Part shown: one piece after another, positions 62,380-64,000 of the stretch | Layout: every line of letters begins with the position of its first letter | How positions within the stretch are numbered: the stretch's first letter is position 1 | Source of the DNA: Lichenostomus cassidix | Taxonomy: Eukaryota > Chordata > Aves > Passeriformes > Meliphagidae | Direction: 5' to 3' | DNA: 64,000 nt | Assembly (NCBI GenBank): GCA_008360975.2 | Contig: CM039182.1 | Span: 30,856,566-30,920,565, forward strand | Program-made: the position numbers and the translations under genes | The notes under the pieces: generated by a model | Database searches by the model: none | What the model was told of the DNA's origin: nothing | What the model saw: the letters and a program-made list of their open reading frames with translations, nothing else

Positions 62380-62620
62380 TGAAATGTTGCTGGCGCAAGG
62401 GCTCCAAATCTGGCCTGATTAGCGAACATCTGTTACATTGGAAAAATTCATGTCTACCCTAATTAGCTGTCAGGCTGATGTACATCAGCCCTGATGGTGA
62501 GGGATCCTGTGCTGTTTAAGTCAAACAGGTTTCTCTCCTATCCCATCACCTGCCCTTTCAAATCTCTTCCTCTGGTGTGTTGCTGTAATTAGAGACTGTT
62601 GGAAATACAATAGAGCAGGT
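62380..62620. promoter_or_regulatory. Candidate conserved non-coding element
   Basis: Complex repeat-free block with CTGATTAGCG, CCTAATTAGCTGTCAGG (homeodomain site next to a TGTCAG TALE-type site), an 18-bp perfect palindrome at 62,473-62,490 and GCTGTAATTAGAG. This is the most enhancer-like stretch in the AT-rich half. Confidence 0.45.
62473..62490. promoter_or_regulatory. 18-bp perfect palindrome GGCTGATGTACATCAGCC
   Basis: An exact reverse-complement palindrome next to a TAATTA/TGTCAG pair. A dimeric-factor site is possible. Confidence 0.6.
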
Positions 62621-62624
62621 TATG

Positions 62625-64000
62625 GTCAGTTATAGTCCCATCTGTGCCATTTTTTTATTCCCACAAAACTTACAAACGGACATAGAGCAGTCCTAGCAGT
62701 CAGGCTGAGGTCTATATATTTTTCTAATCCTAATCCACTCACTGAATATGAAGACATTTCATTCTGCTAAAGCCAACACTTTGGGATGACTGAAAGAAAA
62801 TTAATAATGAGCTGACAAAGTTGTCCATTCTTGAAAAGAATATTATTTTTTAAACAAGGGTATTTCTGGATTGAGTATGAAACGTGGCAAAGAACTGCAG
62901 AAATTTCATGAAAACAGTGTTGTCAGCTATTGATAGTTCAGCATCTGTTTACTGGAACAAGTGTGGACACAATACACCTCTTGTTGTGTGTACATATGTG
63001 CATGTATGTATTTAAAGCTCCATACTAGATGGATATCCTTTAGTTTGGGGTTCCAACAGTTTTCACCATATTTGCAGAGGTTCATTAATTTGTTTTTAAT
63101 GATGCTTTATTTTGTATAGATACAGAGATCTTATTACTATTAATGGTAGAAATATTCATTAAGAGTGTACTAAGTTTCTTTATTTTATGCAGTGGTCCTA
63201 TTACACAGGTATCAGCTAAATACAAAAAAGCGGTTCCTCAGATGAATAAATTTTTGTGACTCTATTAAAGAAGTTCCACAGGCTTAACATTGATTAAGAA
63301 CCTAGTCCTGTTCAATGAAAATAAATTGTGTTTTCCTTACTGACTTTTCCCTATGTCCCAACAGTAAGGATTAAAGCCAAACTGAGAAACTCATATTTGT
63401 TAAATTAATTTGTTTGGCTTTTTCAGCTCACAATTTCCAAAACCTAGTTCAGTCCTCAGTCAAAGATCATGGTTTTCTTCATCCCCAAACATTTTCAGGC
63501 ATGAAAGAACAAAGTATTAAAATGTATAATAGATTGATTTGTGGCGGAGTAATTCATCCTCATTCATATGATTTCAGATTAGGATCAAGTCCTCTAATTT
63601 CAATTGTAAATTTTTAGACTGTTGCCTGACCAGCAACTGGTCCATAAGCATTATTTTAAAAAATTTTAAAAGGAATTATTTTCTTAATAATGTAGTCATA
63701 TGCAGGGGGCTGAAAAGTGAAAATTCTGAGTTGCATAATTTCTAAGTGGCCATTCCAGTGGGGCAGAAATCTGTCATCACTTCTCACTCCTATATCCTCT
63801 GGAAAGAAAAGAAATATCTCTGCTGCTTTCCACAAAAGAATTGATGTGGAGCCTTTCAGCTTGATTCCTATGTTAACCGGTAGTACAAATCCTCTTGTCT
63901 TTTCCTTCTCAGTTTGCCTCAGAGCCCCAGAAGAGACCGCATAGAGTATAGATAATTATGAATGGAGGGCTGTAAAAGATGTGAGAATAACCTCCATATT
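62625..64000. other. AT-rich stretch, no gene seen
   Basis: Short frames at 63,414-63,617 and 63,717-63,944 lack similarity. No repeats were recognised. Confidence 0.5.

Noticed and set aside
1..64000. Search for tRNA, rRNA, known microRNA seeds, CRISPR-like arrays or bacterial-type operons
   Set aside because: None seen by eye. A tRNAscan, Infernal/Rfam and miRBase search would be decisive.

Overview
This is eukaryotic, vertebrate, non-coding-dominated DNA, most likely from a bird and probably a neoavian one. The evidence is (1) three diverged CR1-type LINE 3' fragments (about 20.3, 23.9 and 34.0 kb), (2) a full-length solo LTR of an endogenous-retrovirus family that I know from neoavian genomes (34,656-35,214), (3) old amniote palindromic and MIR-like repeats, and (4) low repeat density. 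No bacterial features, operons, CRISPR arrays, rRNA or tRNA genes were seen. No open reading frame in the window is a protein I recognise. Almost all long frames are chance frames in GC-rich islands or in T-rich DNA.

Layout. Positions 1 to about 9,520 are a GC-rich, CpG-rich domain. It holds several CpG islands (about 1,880-3,115, 6,220-6,620, a weak one at 7,320-7,560, and the strongest at 9,000-9,445) interleaved with AT-rich blocks that look constrained (about 1,140-1,500 and 4,555-5,035). This texture is typical of the surroundings of a developmental regulator gene, but the gene itself is not recognisable here. Two neighbouring segments (7,225-7,306 and 7,695-7,816, + strand) have good splice acceptors and donors and look like exons of an unidentified spliced transcript.

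From about 9,520 to 64,000 the base composition switches abruptly to AT-rich DNA with few CpGs: a 54-kb gene-desert-like tract. It holds scattered candidate conserved elements (about 13.6, 22.9, 25.2, 32.9 and 62.4 kb), transposon fossils, and simple repeats, notably a 292-bp polypyrimidine array at 48,685-48,976. There is a repeat cluster at 34.0-35.2 kb and a 1-kb-spaced local duplication at 57.5/58.6 kb. Two exon-like islands lie on the minus strand: one resembles the first coding exon of a small secreted protein (29,307-29,396), the other a frame-broken protein-like segment (51,205-51,586).

The simplest reading is a regulatory landscape: CpG-island promoters or enhancers at the left, and a long desert with distal elements to the right. 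Conservation, gene identity and transcription cannot be established from the sequence alone, and these calls carry low to moderate confidence.
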